64,000 nt of DNA, taken from assembly GCA_963809545.1 (NCBI GenBank), contig CAWEKD010000009.1, forward strand, positions 248,001 through 312,000, read 5' to 3'. Positions 25,616 to 35,048 of this stretch are shown here, one piece after another. The position numbers and the translations under genes are program-made. Numbering within the stretch: the stretch's first letter is position 1; each line of letters starts with the position of its first letter. The notes under the pieces are model-generated. The model worked only from the letters and a program-made list of their open reading frames with translations. It ran no database searches and was not told the DNA's origin. Source of the stretch: Natronosporangium sp035305625 (lineage in GTDB: Bacteria; Actinomycetota; Actinomycetes; Mycobacteriales; Micromonosporaceae).

Positions 25616-27115
25616 GTGACCGAGCAACCACAGCCGCTGCTGTCGCCGAAGGGTATCGACCAGCTCCGCCACGCGTTGACCACGGCCGGGTTCACCTCGT
25701 CCGGGATCGCTGCCCGGCTCGGACCGGAGGCGGTGGCCGCCACCAGTCGTGGTGATCACCGGGCGACGCTGCGGGCCACCGCGGACCGGGATCCGCTGGC
25801 CACGCTGATCCGGTTGTTCATCTGTGGCCGCACGGAACCGGCCGAGGCGGTAGCGGCCGCGTTCGCCCCGTTGCCCCTGGCCGATGCGGTCGCCGCCGAG
25901 CTGGTGGCACCGGACGGGGACGGGCTACGCCGGGCGGTGGACCTGGAGCCGTACGGGGAGGACTGGTGGGTGGTGGCGGACGTGCCGGCGAGCGCCCGCC
26001 CTGGGCAGGTGTTGCCGGCCGACCATGTCCTCGGGGTGGGTGGGGCGTCGACCACCCTGGCGGGGGCGACGGTCCGTCGACCGGTCGAGACCGCGCTCGA
26101 CCTCGGCACCGGCTGCGGGGTGCAGGCGCTGCACCTGGCTACTCACGCCCGGTCGGTCACCGCCACCGATGTGAGTAGTCGGGCGCTCCGGTTCGCCGCC
26201 ACCACGGCCGCCCTCAGCGGGCAGTCCTGGGAGCTGCTGCAGGGTGACTTGGGCGCCCCGGTAGCGGGGCGGCGGTTTGATCTGGTGGTGAGCAATCCGC
26301 CGTTCGTGGTCGGCCCGGGCACCACCACCCACACCTACCGGGACTCTGGTAGGGCCGGTGACGCGGTGAGCGCGGAGTTGGCGGCGCTGACGCCACAACT
26401 GCTGACCGAAGGCGGGATGCTGCAGTACCTGGCGAACTGGGCGCATGTCGCCGGGGAGGACTGGCGGGAGCGGGTAGCGGGTTGGTTCGCCGGCACCGGC
26501 TGCGACGTGTGGGTGATCCAGCGGGAGGTCACCGACCCACTGTCGTATGTGAACTTGTGGCTGGGCGATGCGGGGCAGACTGATCCGGACCGGCGGGATG
26601 CGTGGCTGGACTGGTTCGACGCCCACCGGATCGAAGCGGTGGGTTTCGGTATCATCACCGCCCGCCGCAGCGACCGTGACGATCCGGTGGTACGGGTGGA
26701 AGAGCTACGGCAGCCGGTGGAGCCGCCGCTGGGGGCCCAGATCGCAGCCTGGTTCGACCGGCAGGACTGGCTACGTGACCGGGATGTCGACGCTCTGCTG
26801 GATACGTCCTATGTGGCGGCAGAGGGGGTCCGGCTACGGCAGGAGGCCACGCTGTCCCCGGAAGGGTGGGCGGTGGAGCAGCAGGTGCTCACGCTTCCTA
26901 CCGGGCTGCGGTGGACCGAGCCGGCTGATCCGTTCATCGTCGCTCTCGTGGGCGGCGCCACCGGCCAGCTGACGCTGCGGCACCAACTTACGCTGCTGGC
27001 CGCGGCGTACGAGGCGAGCGAAGAGGAGCTGGCGGCGACGGCGGCCACGGTGGTGGCCCACCTGGTGGAGCGAGGCATCCTGAACCCGGTGGAGCACCCC
27101 GCTGGCCCTCGCTGA
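25616..27115 (+). CDS. Class I SAM-dependent methyltransferase (HemK-like) with DUF7059-type N-terminus
   Basis: 499 residues. A helical N-terminal domain (1-130, 'GIDQLRHALTTAGFTSSGIA') precedes a Rossmann methyltransferase with motif I 'ALDLGTGCGVQALHLA' (about 160-175) and the substrate motif 'LVVSNPPFVVGPG' (NPPF), characteristic of N5-glutamine or N6-adenine methylation. The C-terminal third ('LDWFDAHRIEAVGFG' onward, with a winged-helix-like tail) is actinobacteria-specific. The target is unknown. GTG start. Follows the LOG gene by 42 bases in the same direction; a weak CCGGCC-CTCAC-GGCCGG stem lies in between. Confidence 0.9.
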   Translation: MTEQPQPLLSPKGIDQLRHALTTAGFTSSGIAARLGPEAVAATSRGDHRATLRATADRDPLATLIRLFICGRTEPAEAVAAAFAPLPLADAVAAELVAPDGDGLRRAVDLEPYGEDWWVVADVPASARPGQVLPADHVLGVGGASTTLAGATVRRPVETALDLGTGCGVQALHLATHARSVTATDVSSRALRFAATTAALSGQSWELLQGDLGAPVAGRRFDLVVSNPPFVVGPGTTTHTYRDSGRAGDAVSAELAALTPQLLTEGGMLQYLANWAHVAGEDWRERVAGWFAGTGCDVWVIQREVTDPLSYVNLWLGDAGQTDPDRRDAWLDWFDAHRIEAVGFGIITARRSDRDDPVVRVEELRQPVEPPLGAQIAAWFDRQDWLRDRDVDALLDTSYVAAEGVRLRQEATLSPEGWAVEQQVLTLPTGLRWTEPADPFIVALVGGATGQLTLRHQLTLLAAAYEASEEELAATAATVVAHLVERGILNPVEHPAGPR

Positions 27116-27220
27116 GGCGTGTGGGTTGGGGTGAGCGGTGACGCTGGCCAGCAACTCCACCGCCGCGTCCCGCTCCCCGTCCGGAGCGTTAGTTCCGCTG
27201 CTCGGCTCGGGCCCGCTGCG

Positions 27221-28471
27221 CTACCGGGTCGACTTCGGCGCCCCCTGCCCTGGGTTGATCTTGGTCGGCCCCTGCGCGGAGGGCCGGATGTCGAAGTCGA
27301 AGATCTCGGTCGGTAGGTAGAGGGTGGCGCAGGAGTTGGGAATGTCCACCACTCCGGAGAACCGTCCCTCGATCGGCGCGGCGCCAAGCAACAGGTAGGC
27401 CTGTTCGGGGCTGTAGCCGAACTTGGTCAGGTAGTCGATGGCGTGCAGGCAGGCGCGCTGGAACGCGAGCTGGGAGTCCAGGTAGCGCTGTTCGCCGTCG
27501 GTGGTGACGGAGATGCCGGTGAAGGCCAGCCACTGGGAGTACTGCGGGTCGGTGATCCCCGGCATGAAGACCGGTGCCGACACGTGGTAGGTGTCCATGC
27601 CGCCCTTGATCAGGTCGACGTGCAGGTCGATGAACCCGCCCATCTCAATGGCGCCGCAGAACGTGATTTCACCGTCGCCTTGGGAGAAGTGGAGGTCGCC
27701 GACGGAGAGGTTGGCGCCGGGGACGTAGACCGGGTAGAAGACCCGGCTGCCTTTGGTGAGGTTCTTGATGTCCTGGTTGCCGCCGTTCTCCCGTGGTGGC
27801 GCGGTACGCGCGGCCTCGGCCGCCACCCGCTCGTAGTCGGAGCCGCTGAGGCTGCCGAGGATCGCGTCTTTCGGCTCCGGCGGCAGCGACAGCGGCGGTA
27901 CCCGGTCGGGGTCGGTGGCCCGCAGCGCCGATTCCCGCTGGTTCCATTTCGCTAGCAGCTCGGCGGAGGGGGCGGTACCCATCAGTCCAGGGTGGATCAT
28001 TCCGGTGAAGGTGACCCCGGGGATGTGGCGGGAGGTCGCCTTCTGTCCCATGAAGTCCCAGACGGCCTTGTAGGCGTCCGGGAAGTAGTCGGTGAGGAAC
28101 GAGCCGCCGTTGTGCTTGGCGAAGATCCCGGTGTAGCCCCAGCCTTGACCGGCCAGCGGGCCGGAGTCTTCCTGCGGGAGTGGGCCGACGTCGAGGATGT
28201 CGACGATGAGGAGGTCGCCGGGCTCGGCACCCTCTACCGCGAACGGCCCGCTGAGGGCGTGCACGATCGTGAGCGGCGCGTCCCGGATGTCGTCCGCGGA
28301 GTCGTTGTTCTGGATCTCTCCATCGAACCACTCCCGGCAGTACGCCCGGAATGAGGCACCGGGGCGGACGGTGGCCACGGGCGGAATGTCGGGATGCCAT
28401 CGATTATGGCCGATCTTCTCCTGGTCACGGAACTTCCGGTTGGAGTCCAGCGGAAACAGCACTTCGGGCAT
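27221..28471 (-). CDS. fmdA: Formamidase / acetamidase
   Basis: 416 residues, the usual length of FmdA/AmdA, which hydrolyse formamide or short aliphatic amides to the acid and ammonia. Diagnostic stretches: 'HNRWHPDIPPVATVRPG', 'LTIVHALSGPFAVEGAEPGD' with the conserved 'GDLLIVDILDVGP', 'GIFAKHNGG', 'HPGLMGTAPS', 'LHFSQGDGEITFCGAIEM' and 'IPNSCATLYLPTEIFDFDI'. ATG 28469-28471 has GAAGGGAAG before it. It lies 25 bases downstream of the FmdB-type gene, the common arrangement. Confidence 0.93.
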   Translation of the reverse strand: MPEVLFPLDSNRKFRDQEKIGHNRWHPDIPPVATVRPGASFRAYCREWFDGEIQNNDSADDIRDAPLTIVHALSGPFAVEGAEPGDLLIVDILDVGPLPQEDSGPLAGQGWGYTGIFAKHNGGSFLTDYFPDAYKAVWDFMGQKATSRHIPGVTFTGMIHPGLMGTAPSAELLAKWNQRESALRATDPDRVPPLSLPPEPKDAILGSLSGSDYERVAAEAARTAPPRENGGNQDIKNLTKGSRVFYPVYVPGANLSVGDLHFSQGDGEITFCGAIEMGGFIDLHVDLIKGGMDTYHVSAPVFMPGITDPQYSQWLAFTGISVTTDGEQRYLDSQLAFQRACLHAIDYLTKFGYSPEQAYLLLGAAPIEGRFSGVVDIPNSCATLYLPTEIFDFDIRPSAQGPTKINPGQGAPKSTR

Positions 28472-28496
28472 GGTTACTTCCCTTCTTGTCCTGCGG

Positions 28497-28778
28497 TCAG
28501 GGCCGTGGTAGGCGAGCGTGGTCCGGGTGGGCCAGACGTGGCCGCTGCCGCCGGCGTCCAGGAATGGTCGACACCACCTCGGGCGCCTCCGCACTCCGCC
28601 CGGCACGTTCGATCGCCGCCGCCAAGCGACGGGGGGTACGGGTCAGCGCCGGCGCGGAAAACACCCGGGCGGCCGGTACTCCGCAGGCGGGACACGGCAC
28701 TTCCCTGGTCGCCTCGCCGATGGGAAACGACACCGTGAATTCCTGATGCTGGACGCAGCGGTACTCGTATATCGCCAT
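28497..28778 (-). CDS. fmdB: FmdB-type zinc ribbon protein
   Basis: 93 residues starting 'AIYEYRCVQHQEFTVSFP' and 'VPCPACGVPAARVFSAPAL': the FmdB-family zinc ribbon with its second Cys pair CPAC intact; the first knuckle shows Cys then His in place of the usual second Cys ('CVQH'). The rest is a basic tail. The protein is thought to be a regulatory or accessory factor for the amidase. GGGAGG precedes the ATG by about 5 bases. First gene of the fmdB-fmdA transcript. Confidence 0.88.
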   Translation of the reverse strand: MAIYEYRCVQHQEFTVSFPIGEATREVPCPACGVPAARVFSAPALTRTPRRLAAAIERAGRSAEAPEVVSTIPGRRRQRPRLAHPDHARLPRP

Positions 28779-28863
28779 CCGCCCTCCCTGACCGACAAGC
28801 GCCAGACGTCGGCTCGGTGCTCCGTGCGACATGCTGTTGCCCAGTATCGGAGGCATGCGAAGT

Positions 28864-28886
28864 ATTTTCAGTCGAATACGGAAAAT
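28864..28886. promoter_or_regulatory. AT-rich inverted repeat before fmdB
   Basis: ATTTTC-N11-GAAAAT in the otherwise GC-rich 205-base gap between fmdB and the divergent DUF4240 gene. It could be an operator for the amidase operon; evidence is limited to symmetry and position. Confidence 0.25.
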
Positions 28887-28983
28887 CACTACAACTACCT
28901 GCGGGACCGCGACGGTGACCAGGCCCGCAGCCGCGGAGCCTTCCGGTTCCGGCCGGCGGCATCACGGCGACTAGGCTGAGCCC

Positions 28984-29511
28984 GTGGACGCGCACGCGCT
29001 CTGGGAGCTGGTCGATCAGGCCCGCGCCGCCGCCGGCGACGACGCGGACGAGCTCGACCTAGTGATCGACCACCTGACCACGCTGCTGTTGGAGAAAGAT
29101 CCGGACGAGATCGCGCTGATCGACCAGCAGCTGTGGCAGACGTTGCGGGACTCCCATCGAGCGGAGCTGTGGATGGCCGCGGCCGTCGTCAACGGTGCGG
29201 GGCGGGATGACGGATTCGACGCCTTCCGCGGCTGGCTGATCGCCCAGGGGCAGGAGGTGTTCACCCGGGTAGTCGCGGCCCCGGACCGGCTCGCCGACCT
29301 ACCGGCGGTCGTCCACGCGGCCCACTCCGGTGCGCTGCTGGACGGCGGCGAAGTGCTCATGCTCGCTGCGGAGGTCTACCAACAGGTCACTGGCCAGGAG
29401 CTTCCGCAAGGCCGGTTCGCGGTGCTGCCGGATTTCTCCGCAGTGGACCTCACGAACGACACGATGCTGCGCCGCCACCTCCCTCGCCTCACCGCGCTAT
29501 TCCGCTCGTGA
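28984..29511 (+). CDS. DUF4240 domain protein
   Basis: The 175-residue product matches the DUF4240 pattern: 'ALWELVDQARAA' start, 'DPDEIALIDQQLWQTLRDSH', 'LWMAAAVVNGAGRDDGFDAF' and 'WLIAQGQEVFTRVVAAPDRL'. Widespread in actinomycetes, function unknown. GTG start. Ends in front of a strong hairpin shared with the convergent HNH gene. Confidence 0.88.
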   Translation: MDAHALWELVDQARAAAGDDADELDLVIDHLTTLLLEKDPDEIALIDQQLWQTLRDSHRAELWMAAAVVNGAGRDDGFDAFRGWLIAQGQEVFTRVVAAPDRLADLPAVVHAAHSGALLDGGEVLMLAAEVYQQVTGQELPQGRFAVLPDFSAVDLTNDTMLRRHLPRLTALFRS

Positions 29512-29543
29512 CTCCTCGCGGGTTCTCCCGCTGCGGGCATCGG

Positions 29544-29580
29544 CCCTGAGTGGGCCACTGACGCCACTGCCCACTCAGGG
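29544..29580. terminator. Hairpin between convergent DUF4240 and HNH genes
   Basis: CCCTGAGTGGGC / GCCCACTCAGGG, 12-bp perfect stem with a 13-base loop, located 33 bases after one stop codon and 20 before the other. Confidence 0.7.
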
Positions 29581-29599
29581 GACCGATACCGCGCCGCCG

Positions 29600-30256
29600 T
29601 CAGCAGGTGTTGAGCATGCTCTGTAGTGCGGCCCGTTCGGCGGGCTGCACGGTGAGGTTCCAGCGGTACTTGGTGCGGATCCACATCTTGGCGTACGTGC
29701 AGTGGTAGGCCGGTCGCGGCTTCCACCTCGCGGGGTCCTGATCGCCCTTGGCACGGTTGACGGTGGCGCTCACCGCCCGCAGTTGGGGCCCACCGAGGCC
29801 GTTGGCGAAGGCTCGCCGCTGCTCCGTGGTCCACGCGTACGCGCCGGAGCGCCAGGCCTCGGCGAGGGGAACGACGTGGTCGATGTCGACCTGGTCGGCT
29901 GAGTAGAGGGTGACGTGGTCGTACGGGCTGTACCAGCGCCCCGCCACCGGCTGGCAGTTGGGACCGACCACCACGTCGATGCCGTCACGTTTCAGCACGC
30001 TCTGCCGCGTGGTGCACCCGCCGCTGGAGGTCCAGTGTGGGAACAGGGCGCGAGAGTAGCCGGCCATGGACGCTTCGGGGGCGGTGACCAGCGCATTCAG
30101 TTCCGCCTGGGCGGTGGCCTTGGTGGGGATGCCGGGTGGGGTGGCCGCGGCGGGGGAGCCGATCAGGGAGGAACCGATCAGAGTGGTCGCGGTCACGAGC
30201 GCCGCGAGGAGCAGACGCCACCGGAGGCGGTGATGCCGGAGGGGTGGTCGAGGCAT
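29600..30256 (-). CDS. Secreted HNH endonuclease family protein
   Basis: 218 residues with a Sec signal peptide ('LRWRLLLAALVTATTLIGSS', cleavage about 38 after AAA). The mature protein is a DUF1524/HNH-type nuclease: 'VDIDHVVPLAEAWRSGAYAW' contains the DH motif, 'ANGLGGPQLRAVSATVNRAK' the Asn-containing part, and 'YHCTYAKMWIRTKYRWNLTV' the conserved C-terminus. Four Cys suggest disulphides outside the cell. Start ATG 30254-30256 with GGGAGA upstream. It probably degrades extracellular DNA. Divergent from lanM with about 50 bases between. Confidence 0.9.
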   Translation of the reverse strand: MPRPPLRHHRLRWRLLLAALVTATTLIGSSLIGSPAAATPPGIPTKATAQAELNALVTAPEASMAGYSRALFPHWTSSGGCTTRQSVLKRDGIDVVVGPNCQPVAGRWYSPYDHVTLYSADQVDIDHVVPLAEAWRSGAYAWTTEQRRAFANGLGGPQLRAVSATVNRAKGDQDPARWKPRPAYHCTYAKMWIRTKYRWNLTVQPAERAALQSMLNTC

Positions 30257-30309
30257 GGGGGTCTCCCGAAATGAGTACCGGTAGAGGTCCCTCCAAGGTA
30301 GGAGAATAG

Positions 30310-33159
30310 ATGATCTTGTGTCAATTAACAGCACTAGCACACATTTCTCGACTAAGTGGACCGAACCGGGGATTCGGCGGTGTCCAGGAGGGAACACCAC
30401 GCCAGGCGATACACGACGGCATCTCCGTGAGACTGCGCGAGAAGGTCCTCGGGTGGGTGGTCCGGGTGCTGCTGCTGGAACTGCACGCGGCCCGGGTCAC
30501 CGGCCAGCTCTCGGCTCCCGATCCGGCCGGGCGCTGGCAGGAGTGGGTGGCACAGGCCCAGCGACCAGGCTTCTGGGAGTCGCTCACCGGGCGCTATCCC
30601 ACCCTGCTACCCCGGCTGCACACCAGCATCGACCACGCCTGCGCCGCGGCGCTGGCGTTCGCTGATCGGTTCGCCGCCGACCGTGCCGCCCTCACGGCGC
30701 TGGTCGGCGGCGAGCCGGTGCTGTCGGCAGTGACGTTCGGAGCCGGAGACAGCCACCGGGGTGGGCATACCGTGGCCAAGGTACGGCTCGCCGACGGCCA
30801 ACAGCTCATCTACAAACCACGATCGATGCTGATCGACGTGGTGCTGGAACGGTTCTTGGCACGGGTGCTGGCCGATGAGCCGGCCGCTACCCGGATCCGG
30901 GTGCCCCGAGCGCTCGACCGGGGCTCCTACGGATGGGCCGAGCAGATCCCGCATCGCTTCTGCGTCGACGATGCCGAGTTACGCATCTACTACCGCAATC
31001 TCGGGCACTGGCTGGCCGTCGCCCGCCTGCTGCGCGGCAGCGACCTGCACTCGGAGAATCTGATCGCGGCGGGGCCGGTACCGGTGGTGGTGGACTGTGA
31101 AACCTTGTTCACCCCGCAACTTCCGCTCCCCACCTCCGGCAACGGGCTGGCCTTCGACCAGGCCGCCGACCTGGTCCGCGGCTCGGTGCTACGGACCGGC
31201 CTACTACCCGGCCGCGCCGGCATGCTGGCGTTCCGGGGGGCCGACGTCTCCGCCGCCGGTGCGCTGCCGGATGAGCAGCCGGAGGTGGACCTCCCGATGG
31301 TGGTCGACGGAGGCACCGACCACGCCCGCATAGCAATGGTGAAAGTCCGGCGCGACGGTTCCCGCGACCATCACCCCAGCCCGGTGCCCCGGCTCGTGGA
31401 GTTCTGGCCGGAGGTGCTCCGCGGGTATGACGAGCTGACCGCGCATTTGACCACACTGGATAAATCTGGGCAGTTGGCGCCCTGGCTGGCGGAGTTCGCC
31501 CCCTGCCAGGCACGGCTGGTGCTGCGCGACACGGTGATCTACAGCGAGTTGGGGGCGATGCTGTGGCACCCGGCCTCGCTGCACAATGAGCCGGCCGCCC
31601 GGCAGCGGGCGGCCGCGCTGCTCACCCGCCATGCCCACCACAACGGCGCCCCCAGCGATCCCGCAGTGATTGAGGCTGAGGTCGAAGACCTGCTGGTCGG
31701 GGACGTGCCCTGCTACTCCGTCGCCCTGGGCACCGGACTGGTCACCGGACCCGGAGGAGTCACCGTGGACTCGTACGGTGATCTGGTCGAGGCGGCGCTG
31801 CGGCAGTGGCGGACCCGGCCGGCCAGCCTCGACCGCGAGGTGATCGAGTCCGCGGTCGCCAGCGCATACCAGGATGATCTCGACCAGTCCGAGAGCAGGG
31901 GGTTGACGCCGACCGCGATCGTCCCCACCGACCTCGACCGTCGCCGCCGCGCGGTGGCGGCCTCGATCGTGCGCTCGCTGGTCACGCACGCCATCCGTGG
32001 CGAAGACGGCACCGTCTCCTGGATCGCGCCGGTGATCGGCCTCAACGGCGTGGGGATCCAGCCCCTGATGCTCGACCTGTACGGCGGTCTGCCAGGAGTG
32101 GCGGTGCTGGTGACGGCCTACCAACGGGAGGTCGCCGCGGGGCGAGCCGACCCGGTGCCCGGGGCCGACGAGCTGGGGGCGCAGGTGCTGCGATCACTGA
32201 TCGCCATGGACGATCGTGCGCACGAGCTGTGGCAGGAACAGCCGAACGCCCGTCCGGATCCACCCGGCGCCTACATCGGTACCGGCGGCCGGATCTGGAG
32301 CTGGCTGCTGCTGGCACGACTGGAAGCGATTCCGCTCGCGGATGGTCTACGACGGGCGACCGCGGCCGCGGCGCTGATCCCGGCCGCGGTCGACGCCGAT
32401 GAGGCGAATGACGTGTTGAGTGGGATGGCCGGCGCGATCGTGCCGCTGCTGCGCCTGTCCGAACTCACCGGTGACCCCCGGTGGCGGCAGGAAGCGGTCC
32501 GGATCGGTGACCGGCTCGCCGACCTCGCCCGGCCCGCCCCCACCGGGGTACGTTGGCCCGGCTCACGGTCCGCCGACGGGCTCAGCGGGTTCGCCCACGG
32601 CGCCCTCGGTATCGCCTGGGCGTTGGCCTGGCTGGCCGACGCCACCGGCCAGGAGCGGTTCGCGGCGCTGGCCGAGGCGGGCCTCCAGTTCCAGGACTCG
32701 CTCTACGACCCCACCACCGGCGCCTGGCAGGATCCGCGTAAGGAACCCGGGACGTTCGCCCACAACTGGTGCTACGGCAGCGACGGGATCGCGGTCGTCG
32801 CCTCCGACCTCTCCCCCGACCGGTTCCCCCACCGGCACGACCTGCTGCGTCGGGCCGCCGCCGCCACCTGGGCCGGCAGCTTCGGCCGCACCCACACGCT
32901 GTGCCACGGTGATCTGGGGGCATGGGAGGCGATGGACCGGGCCGTCACCGCCGGGGTGGCGCCACCTCACCTGACCCGGGACGCGCTCGACGCGCGGGTG
33001 GTGAGCAGCCTGACCGAGTTCGGCCCCCACTGGGCGGTCACCAGCACCATGTTCCGGCCCGGCCTGCTGGCTGGTGCGGGCGGGATCGCGTACCAACTGC
33101 TGCGGATGGACCGCGACAGCGCCCTGCCGTCGCTGCTGCTACCGGACCCCGCCGCATAG
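30310..33159 (+). CDS. lanM: Type 2 lanthipeptide synthetase LanM
   Basis: 949 residues. The N-terminal dehydratase (DUF4135) shows 'GDSHRGGHTVAKVRL', 'QLIYKPRS' and the active-site stretch 'RGSDLHSENLIAAG' (about 240-255) with 'VVVDCETLF'. The C-terminal LanC cyclase has 'GFAHGALGIAWAL' (about 760) and zinc ligands in 'NWCYGSDGI' (about 818) and 'TLCHGDLGAW' (about 868). It dehydrates Ser/Thr and forms (methyl)lanthionine in a precursor peptide. The protein is shorter than the usual 1000-1100 residues: the segment before the dehydratase core ('VLGWVVRVLLLELHAARV') is only about 45 residues. The true start is uncertain; no good ribosome binding site is seen. No precursor, transporter or protease gene adjoins. 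Confidence 0.9.
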   Translation: MILCQLTALAHISRLSGPNRGFGGVQEGTPRQAIHDGISVRLREKVLGWVVRVLLLELHAARVTGQLSAPDPAGRWQEWVAQAQRPGFWESLTGRYPTLLPRLHTSIDHACAAALAFADRFAADRAALTALVGGEPVLSAVTFGAGDSHRGGHTVAKVRLADGQQLIYKPRSMLIDVVLERFLARVLADEPAATRIRVPRALDRGSYGWAEQIPHRFCVDDAELRIYYRNLGHWLAVARLLRGSDLHSENLIAAGPVPVVVDCETLFTPQLPLPTSGNGLAFDQAADLVRGSVLRTGLLPGRAGMLAFRGADVSAAGALPDEQPEVDLPMVVDGGTDHARIAMVKVRRDGSRDHHPSPVPRLVEFWPEVLRGYDELTAHLTTLDKSGQLAPWLAEFAPCQARLVLRDTVIYSELGAMLWHPASLHNEPAARQRAAALLTRHAHHNGAPSDPAVIEAEVEDLLVGDVPCYSVALGTGLVTGPGGVTVDSYGDLVEAALRQWRTRPASLDREVIESAVASAYQDDLDQSESRGLTPTAIVPTDLDRRRRAVAASIVRSLVTHAIRGEDGTVSWIAPVIGLNGVGIQPLMLDLYGGLPGVAVLVTAYQREVAAGRADPVPGADELGAQVLRSLIAMDDRAHELWQEQPNARPDPPGAYIGTGGRIWSWLLLARLEAIPLADGLRRATAAAALIPAAVDADEANDVLSGMAGAIVPLLRLSELTGDPRWRQEAVRIGDRLADLARPAPTGVRWPGSRSADGLSGFAHGALGIAWALAWLADATGQERFAALAEAGLQFQDSLYDPTTGAWQDPRKEPGTFAHNWCYGSDGIAVVASDLSPDRFPHRHDLLRRAAAATWAGSFGRTHTLCHGDLGAWEAMDRAVTAGVAPPHLTRDALDARVVSSLTEFGPHWAVTSTMFRPGLLAGAGGIAYQLLRMDRDSALPSLLLPDPAA

Positions 33160-33264
33160 CCCGACAGCCCTGCGCGATGGGCACGGCGCCGCGCACCCGC
33201 GGCAGCATTCGCCCGTGACCGGTTCGGCCGCCGGGCGGTCAGGGGCATCTGGTAGCCGACCCGC

Positions 33265-34023
33265 TCAGCGGTAGTAGACCGCCAGCGGGTAACCGTCGTG
33301 GTTGGTGATCCGGAACGGGGTCTCGAACACCCCGGTGAGCACCTCCGGGCACATGATCTCCGTCGGGGTGCCGACGTGCGCTACCTGCCCCTGGTTGAGC
33401 ACCACGATCCGGTCGGCGTACGCGGCGGCGAAGTTCAGATCGTGCACCACGATCACGATGGTCTTGCCGAGCTCGTCCGCGGCCATCCGCAGCTGAGTCA
33501 TCATCGACACCGCGTGCCGGATGTCGAGATTGTTCAACGGCTCGTCCAGCAGGATGTACTCGGTGTCCTGGGCCAGCACCATCGCCACGTACGCCCGCTG
33601 CCGCTGCCCACCGGAGAGCTGGTCGAGATACCGGTCGGTGATCTCCTCCAACTTCAGGAACGCGATCGCGCGGTCGATCTGTTCGTGGTCGGCGGCGGTC
33701 AGCCGCCCCCGCGAGTGGGGGAACCGTCCGAACCCCACCAGGTCGCGGACCGTGAGGCGGGTGATGAAGTGGTTCTCCTGCCGCAGGATCGACAACAGTT
33801 TGGCCAGTTCCCGCCCCGGGGTGGTGGCCACGTCCCGCCCCGCGATCGTCACCCGACCGGTGGTGGGGGCGATCAGCCTGCCCATGATGGTCAGCAGGGT
33901 GGACTTGCCGGCCCCGTTCGGCCCTACCAGCGCGGTGATCCCGCCCGCCGGGAGCTCCAGGTCGATCGGGCCTAGGACCCGGGTATCACCGTATACTTTG
34001 GTCACTCCAGATACCGTGATCAT
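33265..34023 (-). CDS. Iron-siderophore ABC transporter ATPase
   Basis: 252 residues, complete ABC ATPase of the FecE/CeuD type: Walker A 'GPNGAGKST' (34-42), signature 'QLSGGQRQRAYVAMVLAQDT', Walker B 'YILLDEPLNNLDI', and switch His in 'IVVHDLN'. ATG 34021-34023, with GAAGGGAAG upstream, overlaps the stop of the permease gene (ATGA). Last gene of the four-gene uptake operon. Confidence 0.93.
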   Translation of the reverse strand: MITVSGVTKVYGDTRVLGPIDLELPAGGITALVGPNGAGKSTLLTIMGRLIAPTTGRVTIAGRDVATTPGRELAKLLSILRQENHFITRLTVRDLVGFGRFPHSRGRLTAADHEQIDRAIAFLKLEEITDRYLDQLSGGQRQRAYVAMVLAQDTEYILLDEPLNNLDIRHAVSMMTQLRMAADELGKTIVIVVHDLNFAAAYADRIVVLNQGQVAHVGTPTEIMCPEVLTGVFETPFRITNHDGYPLAVYYR

Positions 34024-35048
34024 AGGCTTCCCTTCCGCAGCAGGTAGATGAGGAAGAACAGGCCCCCCGCAAATTCGATGATCACCGATAGCAGGCCGGC
34101 GGCGTAGAACACGTGCCGCAGCACGAAGTAGCCACCCAGCAGCGTCACGACCCCGAGCAGGAACGCGAACGGTAGAACGTGCCAATGCCGGGACGAGCCG
34201 ACGAGCTGGTACGACAGGGTGGCGATGATGAACCCGAAGAAGGTCATCGGCCCCACCAGCGTGGTCGAGATCGAGATCAGAACCGCGGTCAGGATCAGCA
34301 GGACGATGATCTCCCGCTTGAAGTGCAGCCCCAGGTTGGTGGCGGTCTCCCGACCTAGCGCCAGTACGTCCAGTCGATGCCGCCGCTGCCACACCAGGGC
34401 CAGCACCACGATCACCACCAGCCCCGCCCACGGCAGATACTCCTTGTGGGAGTTGCTGAGGTTGCCGAACAGGCGGGCGGACAGGATGTCGAACTCGCTC
34501 GGGGTCAGCAGCCGCTGCATGAACGTGGACAGCGCCCCGAACCCGATCCCGAACACCACCCCGATCAACAGCATCACGTGCAGGTCGCCCCGCCTGCCAG
34601 CGAACAGCCAGGTGTAGAGCGCGGTGGCGAACCCCACCATCAGCAGGCTCTGCAGCACCACCTTCGGCAGCCCATCGGTGCGGGACAGGGTGTCGGCGCC
34701 GAAGAAGAACACCAGCCCGGTCTGCATCACCACGTACAGGGCATCGAACCCCATGATGGAGGGGGTGAGGATCCGGTTACTGGTGGCGGTGTGGAACAGC
34801 ACGGTCGCCACCGCTTGGCAAGCAGCGACGATCACGATGGTGGCCACCGAGACCACCCGCATGTTCACGATCAGCCAGAATCCGCGGGTGCCGGGTGCCG
34901 GCCCGATGTCCCAGGTGAGCACCAGCACCGCGGCGGCCACCGCCAGCACCGTCAGAATGACGAACCGCGGCCACAGTCGGGGGCGGCGGGCAGCGGCCAT
35001 CGGCCGGACCGGCGCCGGCGGAGCTTTCGTCACCGTCTCATGCATCAC
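34020..35048 (-). CDS. Iron-siderophore ABC transporter permease (second)
   Basis: 342 residues, FecCD-family permease with about 9-10 membrane helices and the conserved 'LTPSIMGFDALYVVMQTGL' and 'LVGPMTFFGFIIATLSYQLV' stretches, the latter being the loop that contacts the ATPase. It resembles CeuC/VctG of catecholate siderophore systems. Overlaps the neighbouring permease gene by 11 bases and the ATPase by 4. Confidence 0.93.
   Translation of the reverse strand: MMHETVTKAPPAPVRPMAAARRPRLWPRFVILTVLAVAAAVLVLTWDIGPAPGTRGFWLIVNMRVVSVATIVIVAACQAVATVLFHTATSNRILTPSIMGFDALYVVMQTGLVFFFGADTLSRTDGLPKVVLQSLLMVGFATALYTWLFAGRRGDLHVMLLIGVVFGIGFGALSTFMQRLLTPSEFDILSARLFGNLSNSHKEYLPWAGLVVIVVLALVWQRRHRLDVLALGRETATNLGLHFKREIIVLLILTAVLISISTTLVGPMTFFGFIIATLSYQLVGSSRHWHVLPFAFLLGVVTLLGGYFVLRHVFYAAGLLSVIIEFAGGLFFLIYLLRKGSL

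Noticed and set aside
30318..30420. Ser/Thr-rich short frame ahead of the LanM core, considered as a lanthipeptide precursor
   Set aside because: It has only one Cys in its first 30 residues, no recognisable leader or cleavage motif, and runs on into the lanM coding region in a shadow frame.
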